This document shows, one piece after another, positions 15,965 through 23,519 of a stretch of DNA of 64,000 bases. The notes under the pieces were generated by a model, which saw only the letters and a list, made by a program, of their open reading frames with translations, was not told the origin of the DNA and searched no databases. The stretch is from Phycisphaeraceae bacterium (GTDB lineage Bacteria > Planctomycetota > Phycisphaerae > Phycisphaerales > Phycisphaeraceae): the NCBI GenBank assembly GCA_029260715.1, contig JAJDCS010000003.1, positions 113,180-177,179 of the forward strand. The letters run 5' to 3'. The position numbers and the translations under genes were made by a program. Position 1 is the stretch's first letter. Each line of letters begins with the position of its first letter.

Positions 15965-16702
15965 CTACGGAACGTTCGCGAACCGTACCTTCCGAATCCC
16001 CAGCCAAACCAGCATTTCGAACCAAAGAATGCTCACCCCGAACAGCACCGAGGACAAAATGACATCCGTCAGCAGCGTGTATCGCCCCCAGGCTGGGTTC
16101 CACCAGTCCAGCACGTACCCACGGTCCACCAACACCTGCGCCACCGTCATCAGCAGAATCGCCGGCACCCACCCCACCGCCGCGTAACACGCCACACGCT
16201 CCGCCAGCTCAAACGGCACACGCCACCCCCGCGCCCGCCTGCTGAAAAACGCCACGCCCAATGCCTCGGTGTACGTGGCTACCGGAACGCCCGTGATCAC
16301 AATCACAAACCACAGCCGCGCCTGCCGAAGCCCCACCCCATACGACCGAAGCCCCAGCCACACCGCCAGCCCCAACCCCACCACAAAGCTCGCCAGGTAC
16401 AACCGGTCCCGAAAGTTCGAACCGCCCACACGCAGCTGCCGATACCCCGCCCCAGGCCCGGCCACCATCCGCGCACTCGTCTTCAGCCACGACCCCAGCC
16501 CCATCCCCCGCTGCCAAGCCAGCCCCGGCCGAAGCGCCGGCGACGAGTCTCGCACCGCCAAGCCGCACTCCGGGCAGTCTTGATCCCCGCTTAGCCCCTC
16601 CAAGCTGTACCCGCAGTTCTCGCACAACGACCCCGCACCCGGAAACCGCCCGGACAAGCCACCCCCCGCTTGAACATCGCCCGTTGTCTGCCGCTGTGCC
16701 AT
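15965..16702 (-). CDS. Membrane protein with N-terminal zinc ribbon
   Basis: The 245-residue product has a zinc ribbon near the N-terminus (LCENCGYSLEGL, then DCPECGLAV; four cysteines as C-x2-C...C-x2-C) followed by about five predicted membrane helices, for example LYLASFVVGLGLAVWLGL, ARLWFVIVITGVPVATY and VILSSVLFGVSILWFEMLVW. This C-x-x-C-G-Y-(S/D)-L-(x)-G-L pattern heading membrane proteins is common in planctomycetes; the function is unknown. ATG 16702 is chosen over an upstream in-frame GTG because the added residues look non-specific. It stands alone between a gene-free gap and a divergently transcribed gene 90 bp away. Confidence 0.7.
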   Translation of the reverse strand: MAQRQTTGDVQAGGGLSGRFPGAGSLCENCGYSLEGLSGDQDCPECGLAVRDSSPALRPGLAWQRGMGLGSWLKTSARMVAGPGAGYRQLRVGGSNFRDRLYLASFVVGLGLAVWLGLRSYGVGLRQARLWFVIVITGVPVATYTEALGVAFFSRRARGWRVPFELAERVACYAAVGWVPAILLMTVAQVLVDRGYVLDWWNPAWGRYTLLTDVILSSVLFGVSILWFEMLVWLGIRKVRFANVP

Positions 16703-16792
16703 CGCCTCTATTTTAACCTCGCTCCATCCCGCCTCAGAGCACACCCACCACCACTCACAAACACGCCCTTCCCGCTACACTAACACCCGCGA

Positions 16793-17569
16793 ATGATACC
16801 GATCTTGCTACTACTGATCGTCGGCGGCATCGCCCTGACCCAAGCCGTCAGCGACCCGCGCCAAGTCACACTCCGCTGGCTTCGCCTGGGCGGGGTCATC
16901 GCCCTGAGCCTGCTCGCCGCCGCCGTCACCATCGCCGCCGCCTCGGACCAAACAACCACCGCCGCCTTTTACGCGGCGTTCGCCGCCGTCACCGCCGCTC
17001 AAACCGCTCAACTCATCGCCACCCAACTAGGCAGAAGAAACCTCCAGCGCCTGTTCGCGGGGGTCTGTTTCGTGCTCGCGTGCGCCGGGGCCGTCTGGCT
17101 GCAACCCGCACACGCCGCCGCCACGCCCTGGCCACACCGACTGCTCGAGTTCGCCGTCGCCATGACCAGCGCGGGCCTGCTGGGCGGGTTCTTGATGACC
17201 ATGCTCTTGGGCCACGCGTACCTCACCGCGGGCGGTGAGATGACCCAATCGCCGTTCCTGCGGCTCGTTTGGCTGCTCGCCACGCTGCTGCTGGCCAGGG
17301 CGGCCGTCTCCACCTCCGCCGCGTTGTGGCCGTTCCTCACCGCCACCGACTACCACCACGCCACACGCATGTGGAACACCGTCATGGTCACCGCGCGATT
17401 CGCCGTCGGCTTCGCCGTACCCGCCGTCTTTATCTATATGATCATCGACTGCGTGCGCCGCAGAGCCAACCAATCCGCCACAGGCATCCTCTACGTCGCC
17501 ACCGTCCTTGTCGTGCTAGGCGAAGGCATCGCCCTGGCCCTGGAAAAGTCCACCGGGCTGCTGTTCTAG
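16793..17569 (+). CDS. Multi-spanning membrane protein of unknown function
   Basis: The 258-residue product is almost wholly hydrophobic with about seven predicted helices, starting MIPILLLLIVGGIALTQAV. A distinctive loop MLLGHAYLTAGGEMTQSPFL, with His, Glu and Gln between helices, looks conserved-type rather than random and could be functional. The GH-W/Y-Y-L-T pattern recalls uncharacterised planctomycete membrane proteins, but I do not recognise a named family. It starts at ATG 16793, head-to-head with the zinc-ribbon membrane protein (90 bp between starts), so the two may share a promoter region. A tandem repeat array follows the stop codon. Confidence 0.65.
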   Translation: MIPILLLLIVGGIALTQAVSDPRQVTLRWLRLGGVIALSLLAAAVTIAAASDQTTTAAFYAAFAAVTAAQTAQLIATQLGRRNLQRLFAGVCFVLACAGAVWLQPAHAAATPWPHRLLEFAVAMTSAGLLGGFLMTMLLGHAYLTAGGEMTQSPFLRLVWLLATLLLARAAVSTSAALWPFLTATDYHHATRMWNTVMVTARFAVGFAVPAVFIYMIIDCVRRRANQSATGILYVATVLVVLGEGIALALEKSTGLLF

Positions 17570-17590
17570 TGCAAGTGGTGGATTAATCGC

Positions 17591-17695
17591 CATTCGCCAA
17601 GTGGCACCGCCATTCGCCGGGTGGCACCGCTATTCGCCGGGTGGCACCGCTATTCGCCGGGTGGCACGGCTTGCTTGCAAGCCGTGAAATACGGC
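17591..17695 (+). repeat. 20-bp tandem array merging into a type C palindrome
   Basis: CATTCGCCRRGTGGCACCGC-type 20-mers start at 17591, 17611 and 17631; the fourth unit (17651) becomes the head of a type C palindrome, GGGTGGCACGGCTTGC... up to 17695. It lies between two convergent genes. Confidence 0.8.
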
Positions 17696-17704
17696 CGACT
17701 CGTA

Positions 17705-18550
17705 TCACGCCAACGCTTGCAGCCGCGCGATACGCTCATTCACAGGCGGGTGCGTCGTGAACAGCCGCGCGATGTTGCGGCCGCCCGACAGCGGCTGAAC
17801 GATGAACATGTGATTCTGCGACGGCATCTCATTAGCCAACGGGATGCGCCTCGCCGTCGCGTCGAGCTTGCGCAACGCGCCGATCAAACCATCCGGCGTG
17901 CCTGCGATCGTCGCGCCGTCGGCGTCGGCCACAAACTCGCGGCTCCTGCTGATCGCCATCTGGATCAAGCCCGCCGCAATCGGCGCCAAAATCAAAAGCA
18001 GCAGCCCCACCAGCGGGTTGCCCCCTTGACGGTTGTTGCTCGCCGCACCGCCGAACCAGAAAGCCATGTAACCCAAGAAGCTGATTGCACCGGCGATCGT
18101 CGCAGCCACGCAACTGATCAGCGTGTCCCGGTTCTTCACGTGCGCCAACTCGTGAGCCATCACCCCTTCAAGCTCATCGTAGCTCAGCAGCTTCAGCGCC
18201 CCGTTCGTCACCGCCACCGCCGCGTTGCGCGGGTTGCGGCCCGTGGCGAACGCGTTGGGCGCTTCCTGCGGGCAGATATAAACCTTGGGCATGGGCAGCC
18301 CCGCGTTCTCCGCTAGCCGCCCGACCATGTGCACCAAGTCCGGCGCCGTCTTCTCGTCCACCAGTTGCCCACGCATCGCCTTCAACGCGATCTTGTCGCT
18401 AAAGAAAAACGCGATGACATTCGTCATGCCACCAAAGACAAACGCCATCATCAACCCGCGTTGGCCGAACTGCGCGCCGATCAGCAAAATCAAACCAAAC
18501 AACAGCCCAAGCAACACAGCCGTCTTCGCATTATTTGTAAACCTTGTCAC
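17705..18550 (-). CDS. htpX: Zinc metalloprotease HtpX (M48)
   Basis: HtpX is a membrane-bound zinc endopeptidase that takes part in membrane protein quality control. The 281-residue product is full length: two N-terminal membrane helices (~11-29 and ~33-50), the NAFATGRNPRNAAVAVT segment, the zinc motif HELAH at residues 133-137, two further helices (~145-200) and the third zinc ligand in SREFVADADGA. The C-terminal ATRRIP...LFTTHPPVNERIARL is typical of the family. The gene appears monocistronic. Lon, a second quality-control protease, is about 30 kb away. Confidence 0.94.
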   Translation of the reverse strand: MTRFTNNAKTAVLLGLLFGLILLIGAQFGQRGLMMAFVFGGMTNVIAFFFSDKIALKAMRGQLVDEKTAPDLVHMVGRLAENAGLPMPKVYICPQEAPNAFATGRNPRNAAVAVTNGALKLLSYDELEGVMAHELAHVKNRDTLISCVAATIAGAISFLGYMAFWFGGAASNNRQGGNPLVGLLLLILAPIAAGLIQMAISRSREFVADADGATIAGTPDGLIGALRKLDATARRIPLANEMPSQNHMFIVQPLSGGRNIARLFTTHPPVNERIARLQALA

Positions 18551-18752
18551 AGCCTCGGCTCCTTATTCAAACAACCGATCACACCTATGTTTGTTTGCAA
18601 ATCCCGTACCGGCTGCACGCCGAACACACCGCCCCATTTTTACGCGCCACAGCATCATATGTCGCAGGTGTGGCCCAGAAGCTGTTCATGATAAAATATT
18701 GACAATTAAGCAATTATAGACGTCTGACGACGGGCCCATGGCCATGGCGAAT

Positions 18753-19595
18753 TCAAAATATCGCCGCCATCTTCACCGCCGCCACTACCATCAGGCAGAT
18801 AAACACCACTCGCACCTGCCGAACCGGCAGCCGGTGCGTCAGCCCCGCGCCCACGTGCCCGCCCAGCCAACAACTCGGCGCCAAGAGCAGCGCCAGCGAC
18901 ATGCTTTGGTACCAGTAATACCCGTGGCCGCCCAGCGTCGCGTTTTTGTAGATGGCACCGAGCGTAGCGCTAACACAGATCACCGCCGAACTATTCGCAA
19001 TGCACGCGCGTAGCGGCAACCCGATCACCACCTGCTGCAGCGGCACCGCCACCGCGCCGCCGCCGATGCCAAGCAGACCCGCGATCAGCCCCATCGCCGC
19101 GCCGACCATACCCCCGCGCACCGGCAGGTTGATCTCTTTTAAGTGAGGCGGATCGTCGCCGTTGGCCTGTGCTTCGTCGCTGTCGTGCGGGCTTGGCTTG
19201 GCCACCCGACGCACATTCACCACAATCACATAAATAAGGAACACCGCCAACACCCGCCCCAGCCAAACACCGCCCCCGCGACCGCGGAACATTTCGCTGT
19301 TGCTTAGCCACACACCCACCAACACAAACACAACCGCCATCGCCAGGATCCACCGAAGCGCCACGCCCGTCATCGCCCCGGCACGGTAGTGACGCATCGC
19401 CGCCGGCACCGACACCGCCACGTTCGCCGCCATCGCCGCCGCCTGGTACAGGTGCTGGTTGTAACCCATGATCAGCGTCAAACCAGGGATGATGATCGTG
19501 CTACCCCCCACGCCCAGCATGCCGCCCAGTGTGCCTGCGATGAAGCCGACGGTAATGACTTCGACGACGCTGATGATGTCAAGCGATAAGACCAT
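18753..19595 (-). CDS. Sulfite exporter TauE/SafE family protein
   Basis: The 280-residue product has about eight predicted membrane helices and the two family signatures: GFIAGTLGGMLGVGGSTIIIP at the N-terminus and MGLIAGLLGIGGGAVAVPL in the middle. TauE/SafE proteins move sulfur-containing or other small organic anions across the inner membrane; the substrate here is unknown. No sulfonate or sulfite metabolism gene is next to it (cysE lies about 4 kb away and is not linked in orientation). The start ATG 19595 begins directly before the first helix. Confidence 0.88.
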   Translation of the reverse strand: MVLSLDIISVVEVITVGFIAGTLGGMLGVGGSTIIIPGLTLIMGYNQHLYQAAAMAANVAVSVPAAMRHYRAGAMTGVALRWILAMAVVFVLVGVWLSNSEMFRGRGGGVWLGRVLAVFLIYVIVVNVRRVAKPSPHDSDEAQANGDDPPHLKEINLPVRGGMVGAAMGLIAGLLGIGGGAVAVPLQQVVIGLPLRACIANSSAVICVSATLGAIYKNATLGGHGYYWYQSMSLALLLAPSCWLGGHVGAGLTHRLPVRQVRVVFICLMVVAAVKMAAIF

Positions 19596-19660
19596 GGTAG
19601 GGTGACGGTCATGATATGGGAGGGTGGGGCGTTAAGCACGGGGGGGGGATGATGTGTCGT

Positions 19661-19692
19661 AGGGTGGGATAAGCGATAGCGCATCCCACCAC
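19661..19692. repeat. Hairpin repeat GTGGGATAAGCG...CGCATCCCAC
   Basis: AGGGTGGGATAAGCGATAGC followed by GCATCCCACCA forms a hairpin of the type scattered in many genomes. It lies between the TauE/SafE gene start and the next gene's stop and may also act as a bidirectional terminator. Confidence 0.45.
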
Positions 19693-19699
19693 GTACCGC

Positions 19700-19951
19700 T
19701 TAGTCATCACGATCTGATTTTCCGGGTAGATACCGTGCCATACTTCGCATCAAGTTGCCTCGGCCTGGCCTCCCAAACACAAGACTCATAACATGCACGG
19801 TGACTGCTGCAACAGCAAGAGGTATATAGCCGCCTACCTGTTTGTCGAACAAGCAAACAATCACCATTGCTGGCAGCGACGCGCAGAGCATGAGACAGCT
19901 AACCGACCGTACCCACGCCGGGACCGAAGGAGGAGGTTGTGATTGATCCAT
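19700..19951 (-). CDS. Small membrane protein, unknown function
   Basis: The 83-residue product has two predicted membrane helices (VSCLMLCASLPAMVIVCLF and YIPLAVAAVTVHVMSLVFG) and a basic C-terminal tail ending KSDRDD. I recognise no family. It starts 4 bp after the stop codon of the 130-residue gene upstream, so the two almost certainly form an operon. Base composition of the pair is more AT-rich than its neighbours, which suggests recent acquisition. Confidence 0.55.
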   Translation of the reverse strand: MDQSQPPPSVPAWVRSVSCLMLCASLPAMVIVCLFDKQVGGYIPLAVAAVTVHVMSLVFGRPGRGNLMRSMARYLPGKSDRDD

Positions 19952-19955
19952 TGCA

Positions 19956-20345
19956 TCAAACCCCCTTCCATTCGTTCATAAAGGACTCCATGGTTTCGAG
20001 TCCCGTACTTAATTTTTCGAGTTTCCTTTTTTGAACTTCAACTAAACACTCGATCAAGGGGCGGCAGAGAGATGCTGCGGTGATCTTTGCTTCTACGGAA
20101 GCTTCACCAAGCCTTTGAGCTTTAGATTGTTTCGGATCAATGATGAGATACCACCCGTCTCCGAATCGACTAAGCAACATGCCACCCTTGTCATTATCGA
20201 CCCTGACTTCGATCTTGCCAGGCATCTCCTGAAGCAATCTTTCAAACTCTTCTAGAAAATTCGACAGCGCTGTCGCTTTCTCAGCGTATTCAGTTGAAAG
20301 TTGGTGTGTGAGCGAGGTGAGTTCTTGTAGCTGATGGTCACCCAT
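19956..20345 (-). CDS. Hypothetical protein, helical
   Basis: The ~130-residue product begins at ATG 20345 (MGDHQLQEL). It is predicted helical: residues ~5-45 and ~95-125 look like coiled-coil segments (YAEKATALSNFLEEFERLLQEM and VEVQKRKLEKLSTGLETMES), separated by a small beta segment with GDGWYLIIDPK. No family recognised. The upstream in-frame extension MRPRRHT is possible but short. It is followed at once by the small membrane protein gene, and the pair has lower GC than the surroundings. Confidence 0.6.
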   Translation of the reverse strand: MGDHQLQELTSLTHQLSTEYAEKATALSNFLEEFERLLQEMPGKIEVRVDNDKGGMLLSRFGDGWYLIIDPKQSKAQRLGEASVEAKITAASLCRPLIECLVEVQKRKLEKLSTGLETMESFMNEWKGV

Positions 20346-20520
20346 CGTGTGCCTCCTCGGCCTCACGGCCGAATAAGGGTTATGGCGTTCATCGGCCGCA
20401 AGGCCTCCGTTACGCCGTCGAAGATGTTTCGGGCAGGCGCGTCACCACGCCAGACCCACGATGTCCCGTAAGGGACACCGGTATCATGCGGTTTTCATAT
20501 GTCGTTGTCAAGGTTTTGGT

Positions 20521-20602
20521 CGGGTGCCGCACAACAGCCCGTCAGGGTGCTGTGCGTGGTGCGCCCAACACATATCAGCCTACGGCGTGATGTGTGGCAC
20601 CC
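20521..20602. repeat. Palindrome-bounded repeat GGGTGCC...GGCACCC
   Basis: The unit opens GGGTGCCGCACAACAGCCC and closes GATGTGTGGCACCCG, with an inner ACACATATCAGCC / GGCGTGATGTGT hairpin that resembles one at 47101-47129. It lies in the 272-bp gap beyond the end of nuoD. Confidence 0.55.
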
Positions 20603-20617
20603 GCCCTCCCCGTGTCG

Positions 20618-21829
20618 CTACCGATCCACCTGCCCCATCACCACGTCAATGGAGCCCACAATCGCCGGCACGTCAGCCAACAAAACGTCGCGGGCAAGCT
20701 CATTGAGCACCGACAAATTGCAGAACGTCGCCGCCCTGGCCTTGCAGCGGTACGGCATCGGCCCGCCCTGCGATTCAAGGTAAAATCCAAGAATCCCGCG
20801 CGGGTTTTCCGTTTCCACGTAGACCTCGCCGGGTTCGGGCTTGAAGTTTCGGCCGAGCTTCACGCGGTAGTTGCCCTGCTCGTCGCCGGGGGGCGGGATC
20901 ATCTCAATACACTGGCGGATGATCTTGCAACTCTCGATCATCTCCTTCATGCGCACGATGTACCGGTCCCAGCAGTCGCCAAGCTGCCCCACCTCGCCCT
21001 GCCCCACGATCACGTCGAAGTCCAACTCGGGGTACACGCTGTGCGGGTTGTCACGACGCAGGTCATACGCGACCCCGCTGCCTCGCAGGACGGGGCCCGT
21101 CAACGCGTAACGGATCGCCATCTCCTTGGAGATCACACCAACGTCCGCCGTGCGCTTCACAAAAATCTGGTTGTAGCTCAGCAGGTCGTTGTATTCTTTA
21201 ATCTTCGGTTCGAAGTAATCCAGGAACTCGCTTAGCCGTCCGAGGAAACCCTCGGGCAGGTCGTGGATCGATCCGCCGATCGTGAAATACGAATACGTCA
21301 GCCGAGCGCCGCAGACCATCTCGAACATGTCCAAGATATACTCGCGCTCGCGGAAGGCGTACAGGAACGGCGTGAACGCGCCGATGTCCAGCCCGTACGT
21401 CCCGAACGAAACCAAGTGTGACGCGATCCGGTTCAGCTCGCAGATGATTACGCGGATAAACTCCGCCCGCCTTGGCAGCTCGATATCAGCCAACAGCTCC
21501 ACCGCCCTACAGAACGCCCAGTTCTCGTTCATCCCCGCCAGGTAGTCCATCCGGTCCGTGTACGGGATGTACTGGTAATACGCCACGTTCTCGCCGATCT
21601 TCTCGGCGCACCGGTGCAGGTACCCGATATGCGGCACGGCTTCGAGCACCATCTCCCCGTCCGTTCGCAGCACCACGCGCAACACGCCGTGCGTCGACGG
21701 GTGTTGCGGGCCCATGTTCACCAGCATCTCCTCGGTCTGCACGTCGGCTTGCTGGGTCGTGCCCGGCGCGGGGCCTTCCGGGCGTTGGATCAGGTATTCC
21801 TGCTCGTGGTGGGTCGTGGTGGTGGTCAT
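20618..21829 (-). CDS. nuoD: NADH-quinone oxidoreductase subunit D
   Basis: NuoD is the 49-kDa subunit of complex I, part of the quinone-binding site at the hydrophilic/membrane arm junction. The 403-residue product has the family landmarks: MGPQHPSTHGVLRVVLRTDG, PHIGYLHRCAEKIGEN, YTDRMDYLAGMNENWAF, the LNRIASHLVSFGTYGLDIGA stretch, TGPVLRGSGVAYDLRRDNPH, and the C-terminal QVDR. ATG 21829 is used; the upstream in-frame extension runs into a type A repeat and is not part of the family. Other nuo genes are absent from both flanks in this window, which is unusual because nuoD generally sits in the nuoA-N operon. Confidence 0.95.
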   Translation of the reverse strand: MTTTTTHHEQEYLIQRPEGPAPGTTQQADVQTEEMLVNMGPQHPSTHGVLRVVLRTDGEMVLEAVPHIGYLHRCAEKIGENVAYYQYIPYTDRMDYLAGMNENWAFCRAVELLADIELPRRAEFIRVIICELNRIASHLVSFGTYGLDIGAFTPFLYAFREREYILDMFEMVCGARLTYSYFTIGGSIHDLPEGFLGRLSEFLDYFEPKIKEYNDLLSYNQIFVKRTADVGVISKEMAIRYALTGPVLRGSGVAYDLRRDNPHSVYPELDFDVIVGQGEVGQLGDCWDRYIVRMKEMIESCKIIRQCIEMIPPPGDEQGNYRVKLGRNFKPEPGEVYVETENPRGILGFYLESQGGPMPYRCKARAATFCNLSVLNELARDVLLADVPAIVGSIDVVMGQVDR

Positions 21830-21931
21830 GGGGGTATATTCTAAGTCTATGCGCGAATCGAGCAACACCAGGATAAACCTTGACTGCTTGAGTAAGTGGA
21901 AGCCATCCCCAAACCCCTGATGAGGTTGAAT

Positions 21932-21962
21932 GGTGTGCCACTGGCTGCTTGCCAGCCAGTGC
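21932..21962 (+). repeat. Type A palindromic repeat
   Basis: GTGCCACTGGCTGCTTGCC followed by AGCCAGTGC, the same unit found inside the DUF2169 gene (880-910) and, reversed, at 58973-59004. It lies upstream of nuoD. Confidence 0.75.
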
Positions 21963-22059
21963 AAATGGCCGAGGGTTGCAACGATCAGACCGTTGCCAGT
22001 GATCTACCGTTTAGGGTTTTGGGATGGCTTCTGAATAATGAAGCCCGCTCGCGTCCGCG

Positions 22060-23061
22060 CTACCGCCCCGCGGTGGCGCCCCCAGCCGCGTCGCCCGGAA
22101 CACCCAGCACCGTGTCGAGCAACGCTTGGGCAAGCACCGCCTGCCCCGTGTCGTTGGGGTGGATGCTGTCGCGGTATGGGTTGTGGCCCTCGCCCAAAGC
22201 TCGCCGGAAATAGCCGTCAAGCTGAATCACCGGCACACCCACGCGCCCGCATGCCTCGCGGATCGTGTCGTGACCGGGATACGCACCACCCCCCTCGACC
22301 TCGCCCCGCTCCCAGTGCTGCATGACACACACCCGCGCCCCACTCGCCGCCGCCAACGCGATAAACCCACGCAGCCCATCAAGCCCCCGCTCCACCTCAC
22401 CGGCGTCTAAAGCCGCAGGCTCTTCAGCCGTGCCGCCACCGGAGCCGGACGCACGCCCCAGCCGATTGAGGTACTTCGGCAGGTAACGCGTCAACCCCTC
22501 TCCCACCGCGAAAAGCGGAGACCGCGTGGGGTGGGTGTTGGGGTTCAGCGGCCCGAACGCGGGGTTGTCAGCCGCGTCGTGGCTGGAGATGACCAGCACC
22601 ACCATGTCCGCGTCAAAAAAACCGTACTCTTGCGCGTATCGCAGATAATTCTCAGGCCCCCAACTGCCCGCAGAAATATTACCCACAACCACCGGCACGC
22701 CCAGCCGCTGGGAAAGCTGCTTCTGCAAGACCGTCGTCGCCAAGCGGGCGTGGTCGGTCAGGTTCCCGCCGTTCACCACCGAATCGCCCACCACCATCAC
22801 CCGGAACTCATCGGGCGATCGCTTGTGCTTGGGAAAATTCTCCGACCGCATCCCGTACGCGTTGACAAAAAAGTGATTCCCGAAACGGACCACGTCCTGA
22901 TCGGGCTTGAACATATACTCGATCGACGGGTGGGCCATGAACAGCGGCGGCGTGCCCAGCCCCAGGTAAAACCGCGCGAACAGCTCCGTGAACACACCGA
23001 GCAGCACCACGCCCAGCAAAACCACCACCACCGATCGGCGGACACCAAGTTTCCACGGCAT
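22060..23061 (-). CDS. SGNH/GDSL hydrolase family protein, membrane-anchored
   Basis: The ~333-residue product starts at ATG 23061 and has one N-terminal membrane helix (SVVVVLLGVVLLGVFTELFA). The catalytic domain shows the SGNH blocks: VMVVGDSVVNGG (catalytic Ser), ISAGSWGPENY (Gly), VVLVISSHDAADN (block III region) and DSIHPNDTGQAVLAQAL (catalytic Asp and His). These enzymes remove acyl groups from lipids or polysaccharides; the periplasmic position suggests an envelope polymer substrate. A TTG 13 codons upstream is a weaker start. It is alone and divergent from the 6S RNA and cysE. Confidence 0.85.
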   Translation of the reverse strand: MPWKLGVRRSVVVVLLGVVLLGVFTELFARFYLGLGTPPLFMAHPSIEYMFKPDQDVVRFGNHFFVNAYGMRSENFPKHKRSPDEFRVMVVGDSVVNGGNLTDHARLATTVLQKQLSQRLGVPVVVGNISAGSWGPENYLRYAQEYGFFDADMVVLVISSHDAADNPAFGPLNPNTHPTRSPLFAVGEGLTRYLPKYLNRLGRASGSGGGTAEEPAALDAGEVERGLDGLRGFIALAAASGARVCVMQHWERGEVEGGGAYPGHDTIREACGRVGVPVIQLDGYFRRALGEGHNPYRDSIHPNDTGQAVLAQALLDTVLGVPGDAAGGATAGR

Positions 23062-23203
23062 AAGCCACCACCATTTCCTAGGGTAAGCATAGGCACGCAA
23101 CGGGCATATAGAAACGCCTCGCCGCTACAAATCACCACGCCACGCCGCTTCACGACGCACCCGATATTTATCGGAAAAATCACGCTTTTTTCGAGCCTTC
23201 ACT

Positions 23204-23231
23204 TTGGACAATACCAACTTCCGCATATAAT
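23204..23231 (+). promoter_or_regulatory. Promoter of 6S RNA
   Basis: TTGGAC (23204-23209), a 16-bp spacer and a consensus TATAAT (23226-23231). Initiation would fall near 23238, a little before the predicted closing stem of the RNA. Confidence 0.7.
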
Positions 23232-23261
23232 AAAGACAGACAGGCACGCGACAGAAACACC

Positions 23262-23460
23262 AGTAAAAAGCTTTCTGTCTGCGGGGTTCGACAGCGGCGT
23301 AACTTTTGCTCGAACCTTTAGGCAACCCCAAGGGAGCGGCGTTGGGCGCGAAGGCCATGCCTCCACGTGTGGAAGGCCGGGACGACCCGGCAACGCACCC
23401 ACCTTATATTGGGGTTTGAGCAAAAGCGCCGGCCGGCCCAGGCGGATGGAAAGTTTTTTT
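23262..23460 (+). ncRNA. ssrS: 6S RNA
   Basis: 6S RNA binds the housekeeping RNA polymerase holoenzyme by mimicking an open promoter. The 5' and 3' ends form a closing stem (CTTTC-TC-GC against GC-GA-GAAAG), followed by a second stem CTTTTGCTCGAACC / GGTTTGAGCAAAAG, and the conserved central part GGCCATGCCTCC ... GGAAGGCC ... CGACGACCCGGCAACGC and CACCCACCTTATATTGGGG matches the pattern of proteobacterial 6S RNA (CATGCTC...GAAGCC...CGACGACACATTCACCTTG in E. coli). The 5' end is approximate (transcription may start near 23238). A consensus promoter precedes it and a terminator follows. Confidence 0.75.
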
Positions 23461-23471
23461 GTGCTCCAAAC

Positions 23472-23499
23472 GGCCCGCACCACCATGGCGGGCTGTTTT
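23472..23499 (+). terminator. Rho-independent terminator after 6S RNA
   Basis: GGCCCGC, loop ACCACCAT, GCGGGC, then TGTTTTGGTTT. It separates the RNA from cysE, whose ATG is about 20 bp downstream. Confidence 0.6.
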
Positions 23500-23519
23500 G
23501 GTTTGGCTAGGATAAACCC

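Noticed and set aside
17591..17695. CRISPR-like array
   Set aside because: The 20-bp units are directly contiguous, with no unique spacers, and belong to a palindromic repeat family.
23279..23460. tmRNA or SRP RNA
   Set aside because: GGGGTTCGACAG looks like a tmRNA start, but there is no tRNA-like 3' end or tag frame. The SRP hallmark GGTCAGG...GGAAGCAG is absent. The CACCCACCTT element and closing stems fit 6S RNA.
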